NCBI GenBank assembly: GCA_015520145.1
Contig: WAQR01000238.1
Coordinates: 1 to 7,963, forward strand
DNA from: Candidatus Hydrothermarchaeota archaeon
GTDB taxonomy: Archaea; Hydrothermarchaeota; Hydrothermarchaeia; Hydrothermarchaeales; WAQR01
Length of the DNA stretch: 7,963 bases
Direction: 5' to 3'
Positions 1-6,713 of this stretch are shown in pieces. The translations under genes and the position numbers were made by a program. Numbering within the stretch: the stretch's first letter is position 1; each line of letters starts with the position of its first letter. Below the pieces are notes generated by a model. It ran no database searches and had not been told where the DNA came from. It saw only the letters and a list, made by a program, of their open reading frames with translations.

Positions 1-1
1 A

Positions 2-91
2 GAAGTCGGAGACACCGATGATACCGCTACTGCTGCCGAGCAGCCGCCAGGAATTGAAGAGGAGGCTATTGTAGGGACACCGAGTAGTTGA
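2..91 (+). CDS. 3' end of an unidentified upstream gene (partial)
   Basis: An open frame enters from the left edge and ends with TGA at 89-91, giving a 29-residue C-terminal tail that is acidic and rich in Thr/Ala (residues such as GDTDDTATAAEQPP, then a Glu-rich stretch). No domain is visible, so the product cannot be named. Its position just upstream of arlC on the same strand makes another archaellum or chemotaxis gene plausible, but that is inference. The tail does not resemble the C-terminus of an archaellin, nor the conserved C-terminal helix of ArlD/E proteins. Its TDDTA run resembles the acidic linker of the next protein, ArlC, which could reflect paralogy or simply low-complexity convergence. 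Confidence 0.6.
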   Translation, partial: EVGDTDDTATAAEQPPGIEEEAIVGTPSS

Positions 92-92
92 T

Positions 93-102
93 GATATATA
101 TT
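93..102 (+). promoter_or_regulatory. Possible TATA box for the arl operon
   Basis: The AT stretch GATATATATT begins two bases after the upstream stop codon and is the best TATA-like element in the 70-bp gap before arlC. Archaeal TATA boxes lie about 25 bases upstream of the transcript start, which would put the start near 120-125 and leave a leader of about 40 nt. No clear purine-rich BRE precedes it, and the upstream gene could simply read through into arlC. Confidence 0.35.
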
Positions 103-126
103 CTTGGCTATTAGTTAGCTGAGTCG

Positions 127-165
127 ATGAGAGTTGATAATAGCAATCACACCGTATCACGATGA
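127..165 (+). promoter_or_regulatory. Possible leader mini-ORF overlapping the arlC start
   Basis: ATG at 127 opens a 12-codon frame (MRVDNSNHTVSR) whose TGA stop overlaps the arlC ATG in an ATGA arrangement (162-165). arlC itself has no recognisable Shine-Dalgarno sequence in the preceding bases, so termination-reinitiation from this frame is one way it could be translated. The mini-ORF has only a weak GAG-type ribosome site of its own. It may be a chance frame. Confidence 0.25.
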
Positions 166-737
166 TAGATAATATATTAAAGAAATTTGCAAAAGTGCTT
201 AGAAGAGCAGAGGACACAGAGATAGAAGATGGTGACGAGGATATCGGTATAGTACTTGACAAAGACCTCACAGACGATACTGCTGCCACCTCTGAAGAAG
301 AAGAAAATGAAGATTCAAAAACAGGGTCAGACGGGGCAGGGAGTACAGGAGAGGACAATATAGGTGATGCAGGGACAGCCGAGATAACAGAGATCACAGA
401 GAGGCTCAATGCAATCGACAATGAGATACCAAGGCTTGATATTGCAGTGAACACGCTGAGAAAGGACATTACCGAGATTAGAAACGAGCTTGGAAAGCTT
501 GACGAGAATCTCCGTGATATAATGATGCTGTACGAAGTGGTGTCAAACCAGATCAATCCGTTTATAGGCATATCGAAGGTTACGGCAACAAGTATGGAGA
601 AACTGGAGAGGCTGGAGAGAGATATGGATAAGAGCAAAGAGAGCCTTGAAGACATAATGGTAGACCTCAAGCTTATGACCTTACACGACCTCGATGTTGA
701 CACAATCGTTTATGAGGTACTTGAAGAGGAGGGATAG
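162..737 (+). CDS. arlC: Archaellum accessory protein ArlC (FlaC)
   Basis: This 191-residue cytoplasmic protein belongs to the archaellum switch complex, which in euryarchaea joins the motor to the chemotaxis adaptor CheF and phospho-CheY. The order is: a short basic N-terminal helix (1-16); a long acidic, probably disordered linker (about 17-73, rich in Asp, Glu, Gly, Thr); a coiled coil (about 74-120); the diagnostic family segment MLYEVVSNQINPF (122-134); and a second charged helix (about 143-170) before an acidic end. The MLYEVVSNQINPF segment is the hallmark of the FlaC family and is the main ground for the call. An in-frame stop at 141-143 excludes a longer start, and the ATG at 162 lacks a good ribosome site. 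The gene ends 3 bases before the next. The long acidic linker looks unusual for the family, judged from general family knowledge rather than an alignment. Confidence 0.9.
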   Translation: MIDNILKKFAKVLRRAEDTEIEDGDEDIGIVLDKDLTDDTAATSEEEENEDSKTGSDGAGSTGEDNIGDAGTAEITEITERLNAIDNEIPRLDIAVNTLRKDITEIRNELGKLDENLRDIMMLYEVVSNQINPFIGISKVTATSMEKLERLERDMDKSKESLEDIMVDLKLMTLHDLDVDTIVYEVLEEEG

Positions 738-740
738 CCG

Positions 741-1619
741 ATGGAAGATGTAGAGGATATAGGCACGGGACAGATCGACACCGCCGGGGATACCGGTGGG
801 GGAGAGGGTTCACCACAGAGGAAAGCGGCTGGTCAGGACGTCCTTGGTGAAGGGGACATTGAAGGCAGGTTAAAAGAAATAAGAGGGAAAGTTCCATCAT
901 TTATCTTAAACGACCTAAGGAAGAGTCTTATGGGAAAGCCACTGACATCACAGCAGCTATCAAAGATCATTGAACGGACGCTTAGAGAATATCATGAGAG
1001 GAATAAAGGGGGACTGAACACTGGCGTTGGTCTCACAGCTCAGCTTGCAGAGATGAACGAGAAGATAGAAATGCTGATGAATGCGATGTCACCTGGGGGT
1101 AATGCCGGGCTAAATATGGACAGCCAGGAGACTGCGGCAGCAGATACTGTGGCCAGAGACATGGTGGATAACATAAGGAAGCAGATAGACGGGATCCCGC
1201 CTGAAAAGATCTTATTTGGAGATGGGTCTGGCAGCGCCAAACTGCACGACATCCCTGAAGATGTGGTATCTATTATGATATCCCTTAAATGGCTGGAGTT
1301 CCTCATAGAAAAGGTGGGACTTTCAAACATGTCAAAAGTACTGGAGTTTTACTGTGACCTGAACTGGATATCTGAAAATGCGCTGTCTCGTTTAATGAGA
1401 TATTCAAAGGGTACAAAACCGTCCAGCGACAGTGACAGAACTCATGACGGAAACTCTGACGGGAAGATGGAAGAAAAACTCTCTGCCAGAGACCATATCA
1501 TGTCACTCTTGTTCATCGAGAGGCTTAGAGGCAACAGGATATCTCAGGATGTCCTGGAACAACTGGAAAGAGAACTCAAGAAGATTAGGAGGGGGGTTGA
1601 GGAGCTGTATGGGGTTTAG
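741..1619 (+). CDS. arlD: Archaellum accessory protein of the ArlD/E (FlaD/E) family
   Basis: A 292-residue soluble protein that should act with ArlC at the cytoplasmic face of the motor as part of the switch complex. A variable N-terminal half holds a helical segment (about 50-87, VPSFILNDLRKSLMGKPLTS and onward) and a short coiled coil (about 98-116). The FlaD/E domain follows (about 168-224) with the typical IPEDVVSIMISLKWLEFLIE (171-190), KVGLSNMSKVLEFY and LNWIS blocks. A linker then leads to the conserved C-terminal helix region (about 248-287, ARDHIMSLLFIERLRG and an LE-rich helix). Only one D/E gene is present here, so D versus E cannot be decided; the symbol is provisional. GAGGAGGGA (726-734) is a good ribosome site for the ATG at 741. 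The end overlaps arlF by 11 bases, indicating translational coupling. Confidence 0.9.
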   Translation: MEDVEDIGTGQIDTAGDTGGGEGSPQRKAAGQDVLGEGDIEGRLKEIRGKVPSFILNDLRKSLMGKPLTSQQLSKIIERTLREYHERNKGGLNTGVGLTAQLAEMNEKIEMLMNAMSPGGNAGLNMDSQETAAADTVARDMVDNIRKQIDGIPPEKILFGDGSGSAKLHDIPEDVVSIMISLKWLEFLIEKVGLSNMSKVLEFYCDLNWISENALSRLMRYSKGTKPSSDSDRTHDGNSDGKMEEKLSARDHIMSLLFIERLRGNRISQDVLEQLERELKKIRRGVEELYGV

Positions 1620-2037
1620 TGTCAGTGCAACGTTCTCAGTTGTGGTAGTGGCCAGCCTGGTCTCCCTGATCCATGTATATTCTGTTGCAGATAATACGAT
1701 GTCCGAGGTTTTGGAGAGTTATTACAAAAATTTTGATGATCTAAACCAAAAAAAAAACGATGATATAAATATCACAAACACGTCCGTTATCGGGAATGCC
1801 ACATCCTACAACCTGACGCTTAAGATAAAAAATGAAGGTTCCACCACACTGAAAGTGTCAGCCTGGAATCTATTAATTGACGGGGAATTAACGAATTTCA
1901 GTGCAAGCGATACCTACCTCCTGCCACTTGCCGAGATAACTATAACTGTTAATGACCTCACAGGCGGAGGTACTCACAGGGCAAAATTAGTCACAGAGAG
2001 GGGCCATTCCAGGTTCGCGTCATACACGGTGATATAG
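1609..2037 (+). CDS. arlF: Archaellum stator-type protein ArlF (FlaF)
   Basis: A 142-residue protein with one N-terminal membrane helix (about 8-25) and an extracellular beta-sandwich domain. In characterised archaea ArlF dimerises with ArlG partners and binds the S-layer, anchoring the motor like a stator. The start MGFSVSATFSVVVVASLVSL is characteristic of the family. The frame stays open upstream to an ATG at 1432, but the internal ATG at 1609 is chosen because it gives the canonical N-terminus, has GAGGA (1599-1603) at 5-base spacing, and limits the overlap with arlD to 11 bases. The ectodomain has five N-glycosylation sequons (Asn54, 57, 63, 68, 96), fitting a cell-surface location. An A10 tract lies at 1748-1757. 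Confidence 0.92.
   Translation: MGFSVSATFSVVVVASLVSLIHVYSVADNTMSEVLESYYKNFDDLNQKKNDDINITNTSVIGNATSYNLTLKIKNEGSTTLKVSAWNLLIDGELTNFSASDTYLLPLAEITITVNDLTGGGTHRAKLVTERGHSRFASYTVI
1748..1757 (+). repeat. A10 homopolymer inside arlF
   Basis: Ten consecutive A residues encode the Gln-Lys-Lys-Asn stretch (residues 47-50) between the membrane helix and the ectodomain. A one-base gain or loss, or ribosomal/polymerase slippage, would reach a stop within about four codons in either alternative frame (TGA at 1761-1763 or TAA at 1766-1768). Confidence 0.9.
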
Positions 2038-2044
2038 ATGAGGA

Positions 2045-2053
2045 GGAGGTGAT
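2045..2053 (+). promoter_or_regulatory. Near-perfect Shine-Dalgarno site of arlG
   Basis: GGAGGTGAT matches the complement of the conserved 3' end of archaeal 16S rRNA over nine bases and sits five bases before the arlG ATG at 2059. It is the strongest ribosome site in the operon and fixes the arlG start. High ArlG synthesis relative to its neighbours is a possible consequence (inference). Confidence 0.8.
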
Positions 2054-2058
2054 TTAAG

Positions 2059-2508
2059 ATGGGATTTGGAACTTCCGCCTCTGAACTGATACTGTTTGTT
2101 GGTGCAATCCTTGTGGCATTCAGTGTGACCGGTGCACTTGGACTGACGACATACAAGGTGTCACTTGGAATAGGTGAGAAAGGCTCAATTCTAAGTGACC
2201 GACTAAAGACCGATTTCGAGATTATAAATGACCCTGATAACATCCCTGTCGTAAATAATCGCTACATATTCTATATAAAAAACACAGGGAATTCGAGATT
2301 CATCTTTGATAATACCACGATTACAGTCCTGACAGACGGAAATCTTTCAACCACCTACACGACCGGCACTCCAGGGAATAAGGGGTACCTGGACGCTGCT
2401 GATGTGGGCAATATCTCGCTTGACACCACGTTCTCATCCGGGTATCACACGATTAAAATAGTACTGGACAACGGGAAAAGCAGAAAGAAGGTCTTTAATA
2501 TCGGGTGA
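2059..2508 (+). CDS. arlG: Archaellum stator-type protein ArlG (FlaG)
   Basis: A 149-residue protein with one N-terminal membrane helix (about 8-30, starting MGFGTSASELILFVGAILVA) followed by a linker and a beta-rich domain outside the membrane. In characterised systems ArlG forms filaments capped by ArlF and together they act as the stator. The call rests on the canonical MGFGTSASELI start, the size, and the position between arlF and arlH. In the ectodomain, the KNTGNSRFIF segment and neighbouring strands resemble the beta-sandwich shared with ArlF. There are three N-glycosylation sequons (Asn85, 95, 118). The gene follows arlF after 21 bases and has the best ribosome site in the window. Confidence 0.92.
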   Translation: MGFGTSASELILFVGAILVAFSVTGALGLTTYKVSLGIGEKGSILSDRLKTDFEIINDPDNIPVVNNRYIFYIKNTGNSRFIFDNTTITVLTDGNLSTTYTTGTPGNKGYLDAADVGNISLDTTFSSGYHTIKIVLDNGKSRKKVFNIG

Positions 2509-2530
2509 TGATATCAGATGGCCTGGTAAC

Positions 2531-2555
2531 GCCGAGTACCGAAGCCGAGTACCGA
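2531..2555 (+). repeat. 12-bp direct repeat in the arlG-arlH gap
   Basis: GCCGAGTACCGA occurs at 2531-2542 and again at 2544-2555, separated by one base. A third CCGAGTA core follows at 2552-2558. The repeat fills most of the only sizeable gap inside the operon (64 bp) and ends just before the arlH ribosome site AGGAGG (2562-2567). No TATA-like element is visible in the gap, so an internal promoter is not evident. Confidence 0.8.
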
Positions 2556-2572
2556 GTATGCAGGAGGATTAG

Positions 2573-3265
2573 ATGAAACTTTTAGATATTAGACTGGCAA
2601 GAGACGACTACCACAAGAGGATCGGGGGCGGGATCCCGCAGGGCAGCCTGATATTGATAGAGGGCGGTCACGGCAGCGGTAAGTCTGTTATGTGTCAGAG
2701 GATGGCATATGGCCTTTTGCAAAACGGGCACAGTGTGACATTTATCTCGTCACAGATGACCACTGTAGACTTCATCTACCAGATGTTCTCGCTAAAATAC
2801 CCTATCAATAAGAAACTAATCGACGGGTCATTACTCTACATCCCTGTCCTTCCCCTGATCTCTGAAAATGCACCGAAAAAGGATTTTTTAGAGAAGATAA
2901 TGCAGAGTAAACCGTTTTACGAAAAAGAGGTCGTTGTAATCGACTCTCTTTCAAGTGTGATTTCAAAGGATGTAAATCCTGAAAATATCCGGGATTTTGT
3001 ATCTTTTCTCAAGAGGATTACAGGGGTTAATAAGGTTATTATCTTCACCATCAATCCCGAGGAACTGGATAGAAGGGTCGAAGAGCAGTTAAAGCTTGCG
3101 TCTACCATTATCATAGATGTCCAGGTAAAACCGTTTGGAGGGGATATAAAAAATGTCGCCACGATTGTCAAATATAATTTCAGTGTCACAAACTACCAGA
3201 AGGTGACGGTGTTCAGAGTAGAGCCCAAGATCGGATTTATAGTTGAAATAACTTCGATATCATAG
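2573..3265 (+). CDS. arlH: Archaellum ATPase-like protein ArlH (FlaH)
   Basis: A 230-residue RecA/KaiC-fold ATP-binding protein that sits beneath the motor platform and interacts with ArlI; nucleotide binding and autophosphorylation are thought to regulate motor assembly or switching. Walker A is GGHGSGKS (31-38, Lys37), preceded by the usual GGGIPQGSLILIEG segment. The SSQMTT motif lies at 59-64. Walker B is VVVIDSLSS (120-128, Asp124), with no Glu directly after the Asp, as is usual for a family noted for weak or no hydrolysis. Length is normal for the family. The ATG at 2573 has AGGAGG (2562-2567) at good spacing. The stop codon is embedded in the arlI ribosome site. Confidence 0.95.
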   Translation: MKLLDIRLARDDYHKRIGGGIPQGSLILIEGGHGSGKSVMCQRMAYGLLQNGHSVTFISSQMTTVDFIYQMFSLKYPINKKLIDGSLLYIPVLPLISENAPKKDFLEKIMQSKPFYEKEVVVIDSLSSVISKDVNPENIRDFVSFLKRITGVNKVIIFTINPEELDRRVEEQLKLASTIIIDVQVKPFGGDIKNVATIVKYNFSVTNYQKVTVFRVEPKIGFIVEITSIS

Positions 3266-3274
3266 GTGGTTATC

Positions 3275-4915
3275 ATGGACGATCTTGCTGCTGCAATGAA
3301 AAGGAACATACACCTGAAAAAATACGTGTATAAAATCAAAAAGGAACATGGAAAATCGCCTGATTTCAGGACCACTATTTCAAGGGATCTCAAGGAAATA
3401 ATGTATCCCAATATTATCTATCCAGTAGGAGATCCCCTGTTCGTACATATATTTGGAACCCCTAAGATAAAGAGGAGATATATTGTAATAGAACCGACTA
3501 TCGAAACCGAGGAGGAGAGGAGGAGATACGAGGAGGTGCAGGACAGGATACTTGAGCTTGCGCCATATCATGAAACTCCAAAGACTGAAGAGGAGTTTGG
3601 AAAACTTATAGATAGACTGATGGATGAGGCCACAGAGATAGCCGCGGCGGGTGCTGCTGCTACGCGGCAGAAAAAAAAGAGGTTCAATCTCTTACAGCGC
3701 AAGTTCCCGCTCAAAAAAGAGGAGCGTGACAAGTTCCTATACCTGATTAAAAGGGATATTATCGGTGTAGGTGTGCTGGAATCCCTGGTCAAAGACCCCT
3801 ATATCGAGGACATCCATGTAATCGGGCCGGATAATGTATCTCTTATACATAAAGTTTTTGGAACACTTATGACAAACCTCTCGTTTGGTAATGATATCTA
3901 TCTCATGAATTATCTGAAGAATATGGGCGAACGGATAGGACGGCCGGTAAGTGAGGGGTCGCCGATTGTTGATGGGTCGCTGCCGGATGGGTCGAGGATA
4001 AATATCATCTACAGTACCGATGTCAGCAGGAAAGGGTCGAGCTTTACAATAAGGAAGTTTTCAGATACTCCGCTTAGTATCGTTCAGCTCGTGAACTGGA
4101 ATACGCTCTCGTCTGAGGAGGCTGCGTATTTCTGGATATGTCTGGAGTACGGGATGAGTGTCTTTGTGTGCGGCGAGACTGCAAGTGGTAAGACCACAAC
4201 ACTCAACGGGATACTGCCGTTTATCAAGCCTGAGGCAAAGATATATACTGCGGAGGATACGGCAGAGGTCCTGCCGCCGCACGAGATCTGGCAGCAGTTG
4301 ATAACCCGCGAGAAAGGTCCAGAGGAGGGGAGGGTGACGTTATTTGAACTCTTAAAGGCGGCATTGAGGTCAAGGCCGAATTATATCATTGTCGGTGAGA
4401 TACGCGGTGCAGAGGGTGCAATAGCATTCCAGGCGATGCAGACAGGCCATCCTGTGATTTCTACATTCCATGCATCGTCGGTAAAAAAGATGATCCAGAG
4501 GTTTACTGGAAGCCCTATCAATGTCCCTGTCACGTTTATAGATAACCTGAATGTGGTGTTAATCCAGCAGGCGGTATATCGGAAGGGCAAGTTTCTAAGG
4601 AGGGTAACGTCGGTCGAGGAGATTGAGGGGTATTTCACAGAGATTGGTGGGGTTGCCACAAGGAGTGTGTTTGAGTGGGATGCGGTTACAGATAAGCATA
4701 TTTTTCGGGGGTTGAATAACAGCTATATCCTGGAGACGAAGATTGCAGAGACTGCCGGGTTTGAGGATCCAAGGGAGATATATGATGAGATGGCTTTACG
4801 GGCGAGGATCCTGGAGGAGATGATTGCAAATAATATTATGGGATACCGTGAGACCACCGAGATATTCAAGAATTATCATAAAAAAGGGCTGAAAGGACTT
4901 CCTTTCTCTATATGA
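3275..4915 (+). CDS. arlI: Archaellum motor ATPase ArlI (FlaI)
   Basis: A type II/IV secretion superfamily hexameric ATPase (546 residues from this start) that powers both archaellin export and filament rotation, docking on ArlJ. An N-terminal variable domain (about 1-220) includes a Lys/Glu-rich helical stretch with an Ala-rich run. The C-terminal RecA-like domain has Walker A GETASGKTT (300-308, Lys306), the Asp box TAEDTAEV (325-332), Walker B VGEIRG (373-378, Glu375) and the His box TGHPVISTFHASS (390-402, His392 and His399). All catalytic motifs are intact. The frame also has a GTG at 3266 directly after the arlH stop, but the ATG at 3275 is preferred because AGGTG (3264-3268), overlapping that stop, is then a correctly spaced ribosome site. 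The 9-base gap indicates coupling to arlH. Confidence 0.96.
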   Translation: MDDLAAAMKRNIHLKKYVYKIKKEHGKSPDFRTTISRDLKEIMYPNIIYPVGDPLFVHIFGTPKIKRRYIVIEPTIETEEERRRYEEVQDRILELAPYHETPKTEEEFGKLIDRLMDEATEIAAAGAAATRQKKKRFNLLQRKFPLKKEERDKFLYLIKRDIIGVGVLESLVKDPYIEDIHVIGPDNVSLIHKVFGTLMTNLSFGNDIYLMNYLKNMGERIGRPVSEGSPIVDGSLPDGSRINIIYSTDVSRKGSSFTIRKFSDTPLSIVQLVNWNTLSSEEAAYFWICLEYGMSVFVCGETASGKTTTLNGILPFIKPEAKIYTAEDTAEVLPPHEIWQQLITREKGPEEGRVTLFELLKAALRSRPNYIIVGEIRGAEGAIAFQAMQTGHPVISTFHASSVKKMIQRFTGSPINVPVTFIDNLNVVLIQQAVYRKGKFLRRVTSVEEIEGYFTEIGGVATRSVFEWDAVTDKHIFRGLNNSYILETKIAETAGFEDPREIYDEMALRARILEEMIANNIMGYRETTEIFKNYHKKGLKGLPFSI

Positions 4916-4924
4916 GGAGATATA

Positions 4925-4945
4925 ATGAGGTATCGAGGTATATAA
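4925..4945 (+). promoter_or_regulatory. Possible mini-ORF immediately upstream of arlJ
   Basis: ATG at 4925 opens a six-codon frame (MRYRGI) that stops with TAA one base before the arlJ ATG at 4947. The stronger ribosome site in this gap (GAGGAG, 4914-4919) is spaced for the mini-ORF, whereas arlJ has the weaker GAGGT (4935-4939) seven bases before its ATG. Coupled reinitiation to moderate ArlJ synthesis is conceivable, but chance is not excluded. Confidence 0.3.
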
Positions 4946-4946
4946 G

Positions 4947-6647
4947 ATGCTTGATGCGTTAAAGCAGTTGAATATGCCTGTTGACAGGTATATTAAGAGA
5001 GTATTCCTGCCGTATTTTACAGGGACGTTTATATTGTGTGTGCTCCTTTTCGTTGTGGCGTCGCGGTATATTGAGTCAGGGATACTTGGATATTTCCCTG
5101 TTATGATACCGTTTATCAGTCTGTTTTATCCTCTGATATATCCGTATCTAAAAATCGACAACAGAAAGCAGGAAATCGATTCGAAAATCCCGTTTTTTAT
5201 TACAAATTTTGGGGTGCTGTCAATTTCTGATGTTGATAGAAAAGAGATGCTTAATATTATTTCTAAAAAAAAGGAACTCAAATATCTGGCAAAGGAGATA
5301 GATAAAATCTACCTCCTGGTCAATAAATGGAACCGCAGTCTGGCGGAGGCATGCAGGTTTTCGTCCAGGAGGACTCCAAGCGAGGTCTTCTCGGATTTTC
5401 TGGACAGGTTCGCATACTCCCAGGACAGCGGTGAGAATATGGAGAAGTTCCTTTTCAAGGAGCAGGAGACTGTTATGAACGACTATGAGTCGTATTATAA
5501 AAGCTCGCTTTATGACCTGGATATATTTAAGGAACTGTATGTTTCTATATTCCTGTCTCTGACATTTTTTATGAGCTTTGTTATTATTATCCCGTTTCTT
5601 GTGGGTTATGATATATTTAAGGCGGCGCTGGCAGTACTTTTCTTTTTCCTGCTTGTCGAGGTGATCCTTGTATATGCTATCAAGGCCAGGGTGCCTGTTG
5701 ATCCGGTGTGGCATTCTGAAGACCGTGTCACAAAAAAAGATCTCCAGTTGATCAAGTTCCTTCTGATTTCTATTGGTCTGTGTGTTGCTGTTGGTATCGG
5801 GGTCTATCTGACCACTGTGTTCCCTCTTTCGCCTGTTTCGAGCCTGGTTAATCGAGTCCCGTTCCAGTTCCTGGTTGCCCTGATGTTTACCCCGATGTTG
5901 ATTGTTGGGTTTCATGCGAGGAGGATTGAGAACAATATAAAGAGAAAGGATGAGAATTTCCCTGGATTTATAAGGTCACTTGGCGGTTCTGCGAGTGCAA
6001 GGGGCGGGGCGATTCTGGAGTCTTTGAAACACCTGACGTCCCATGATTTCGGGCCGCTTACAGGGGATATTAAGAGTCTTTACAGGCGGCTTTTCATCAG
6101 GCTGGGTTCTAAGAAGAGCTGGATGCTGTTTAGCGCGGAGACCGGGAGCAGCCTGATTGGTACGTTTTCTAAGATGTTCGTGGAGAGCGTCCATCTGGGG
6201 AGTGACCCTGGTAAGGTTGGCAATATAATCGCAGACAATTTTAGCAGGATTTTTACGCTGCGCAAATATAAGTTTCAGCAGACATCAAGTTTTGTCGGGA
6301 TTGTCTATGGGTTGACTGCGGGAATCGCTTTTTCTATGGCTATGTCGTTTGGGATAGCAGATGTTATGAATAAGATGTATACAAAATTGCAGGTGGACCT
6401 CCCAAGCTCTGCGTTGAGCGGGATATTGTATACGGCTCCTGAGGCCAGTTTGCAGCAGGTGTCTCTTGTTATATTTGCAATACTTGTTATCCATTCGTTT
6501 TTTTCAAGCCTTCTTATCAGGATAATTGACGGCGGGCACCTGCTTAATTCGTTCCCTAATTTTGTTTTTCTCGTATGGACGTCTGCGATTGTCATGTATG
6601 TCTCTTTGTGGACGGTTAAGAGCCTGATTTCTACTGATATGTCGTGA
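4947..6647 (+). CDS. arlJ: Archaellum membrane platform protein ArlJ (FlaJ)
   Basis: A 566-residue polytopic membrane protein of the type II secretion F (TadC/GspF-like) family that forms the core platform on which ArlI acts. Two hydrophobic segments lie near the N-terminus (about 24-43 and 49-68). A cytoplasmic T2SF domain follows (about 80-190), then a membrane cluster (about 197-246, 268-291 and 305-323). The second cytoplasmic domain (about 330-445) carries the family segment FIRSLGGSASARGGAILESL (341-360). Three C-terminal membrane helices lie at about 448-473, 504-526 and 537-560. The two-domain layout with extra hydrophobic clusters and the position after arlI make the call secure. The start is fixed by an in-frame stop just upstream (4926-4928). 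It is the last gene of the operon in this window. Confidence 0.95.
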   Translation: MLDALKQLNMPVDRYIKRVFLPYFTGTFILCVLLFVVASRYIESGILGYFPVMIPFISLFYPLIYPYLKIDNRKQEIDSKIPFFITNFGVLSISDVDRKEMLNIISKKKELKYLAKEIDKIYLLVNKWNRSLAEACRFSSRRTPSEVFSDFLDRFAYSQDSGENMEKFLFKEQETVMNDYESYYKSSLYDLDIFKELYVSIFLSLTFFMSFVIIIPFLVGYDIFKAALAVLFFFLLVEVILVYAIKARVPVDPVWHSEDRVTKKDLQLIKFLLISIGLCVAVGIGVYLTTVFPLSPVSSLVNRVPFQFLVALMFTPMLIVGFHARRIENNIKRKDENFPGFIRSLGGSASARGGAILESLKHLTSHDFGPLTGDIKSLYRRLFIRLGSKKSWMLFSAETGSSLIGTFSKMFVESVHLGSDPGKVGNIIADNFSRIFTLRKYKFQQTSSFVGIVYGLTAGIAFSMAMSFGIADVMNKMYTKLQVDLPSSALSGILYTAPEASLQQVSLVIFAILVIHSFFSSLLIRIIDGGHLLNSFPNFVFLVWTSAIVMYVSLWTVKSLISTDMS

Positions 6648-6713
6648 TAATGTCGTAGTAATATGAAATAAGCTTTACAAATGCTCCAGAAGCTCTGCCG
6701 TAATCAGAACCCT

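Noticed and set aside
1432..1608. Upstream extension of arlF to an earlier ATG
   Set aside because: It would overlap arlD by nearly 190 bases and add 59 residues in front of the canonical MGFSVSAT start. The internal ATG has its own ribosome site.
3266..3274. GTG start of arlI directly after the arlH stop
   Set aside because: Using it would place the AGGTG ribosome site at or on the start codon. The ATG nine bases later has the correct spacing.
5220..5915. 231-residue open frame on the - strand inside arlJ
   Set aside because: It is fully antisense to a well-supported membrane protein gene. Its product is a low-complexity string rich in Gln, Asn, Arg and Lys, as expected from the complement of hydrophobic codons. 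It has no ribosome site or domain.
6671..6694. Possible terminator hairpin between arlJ and the propeller gene
   Set aside because: The inverted repeat is only AGCTT/AAGCT (5 bp) with a loop of about 14 bases and no following T-run, so it is too weak to call.
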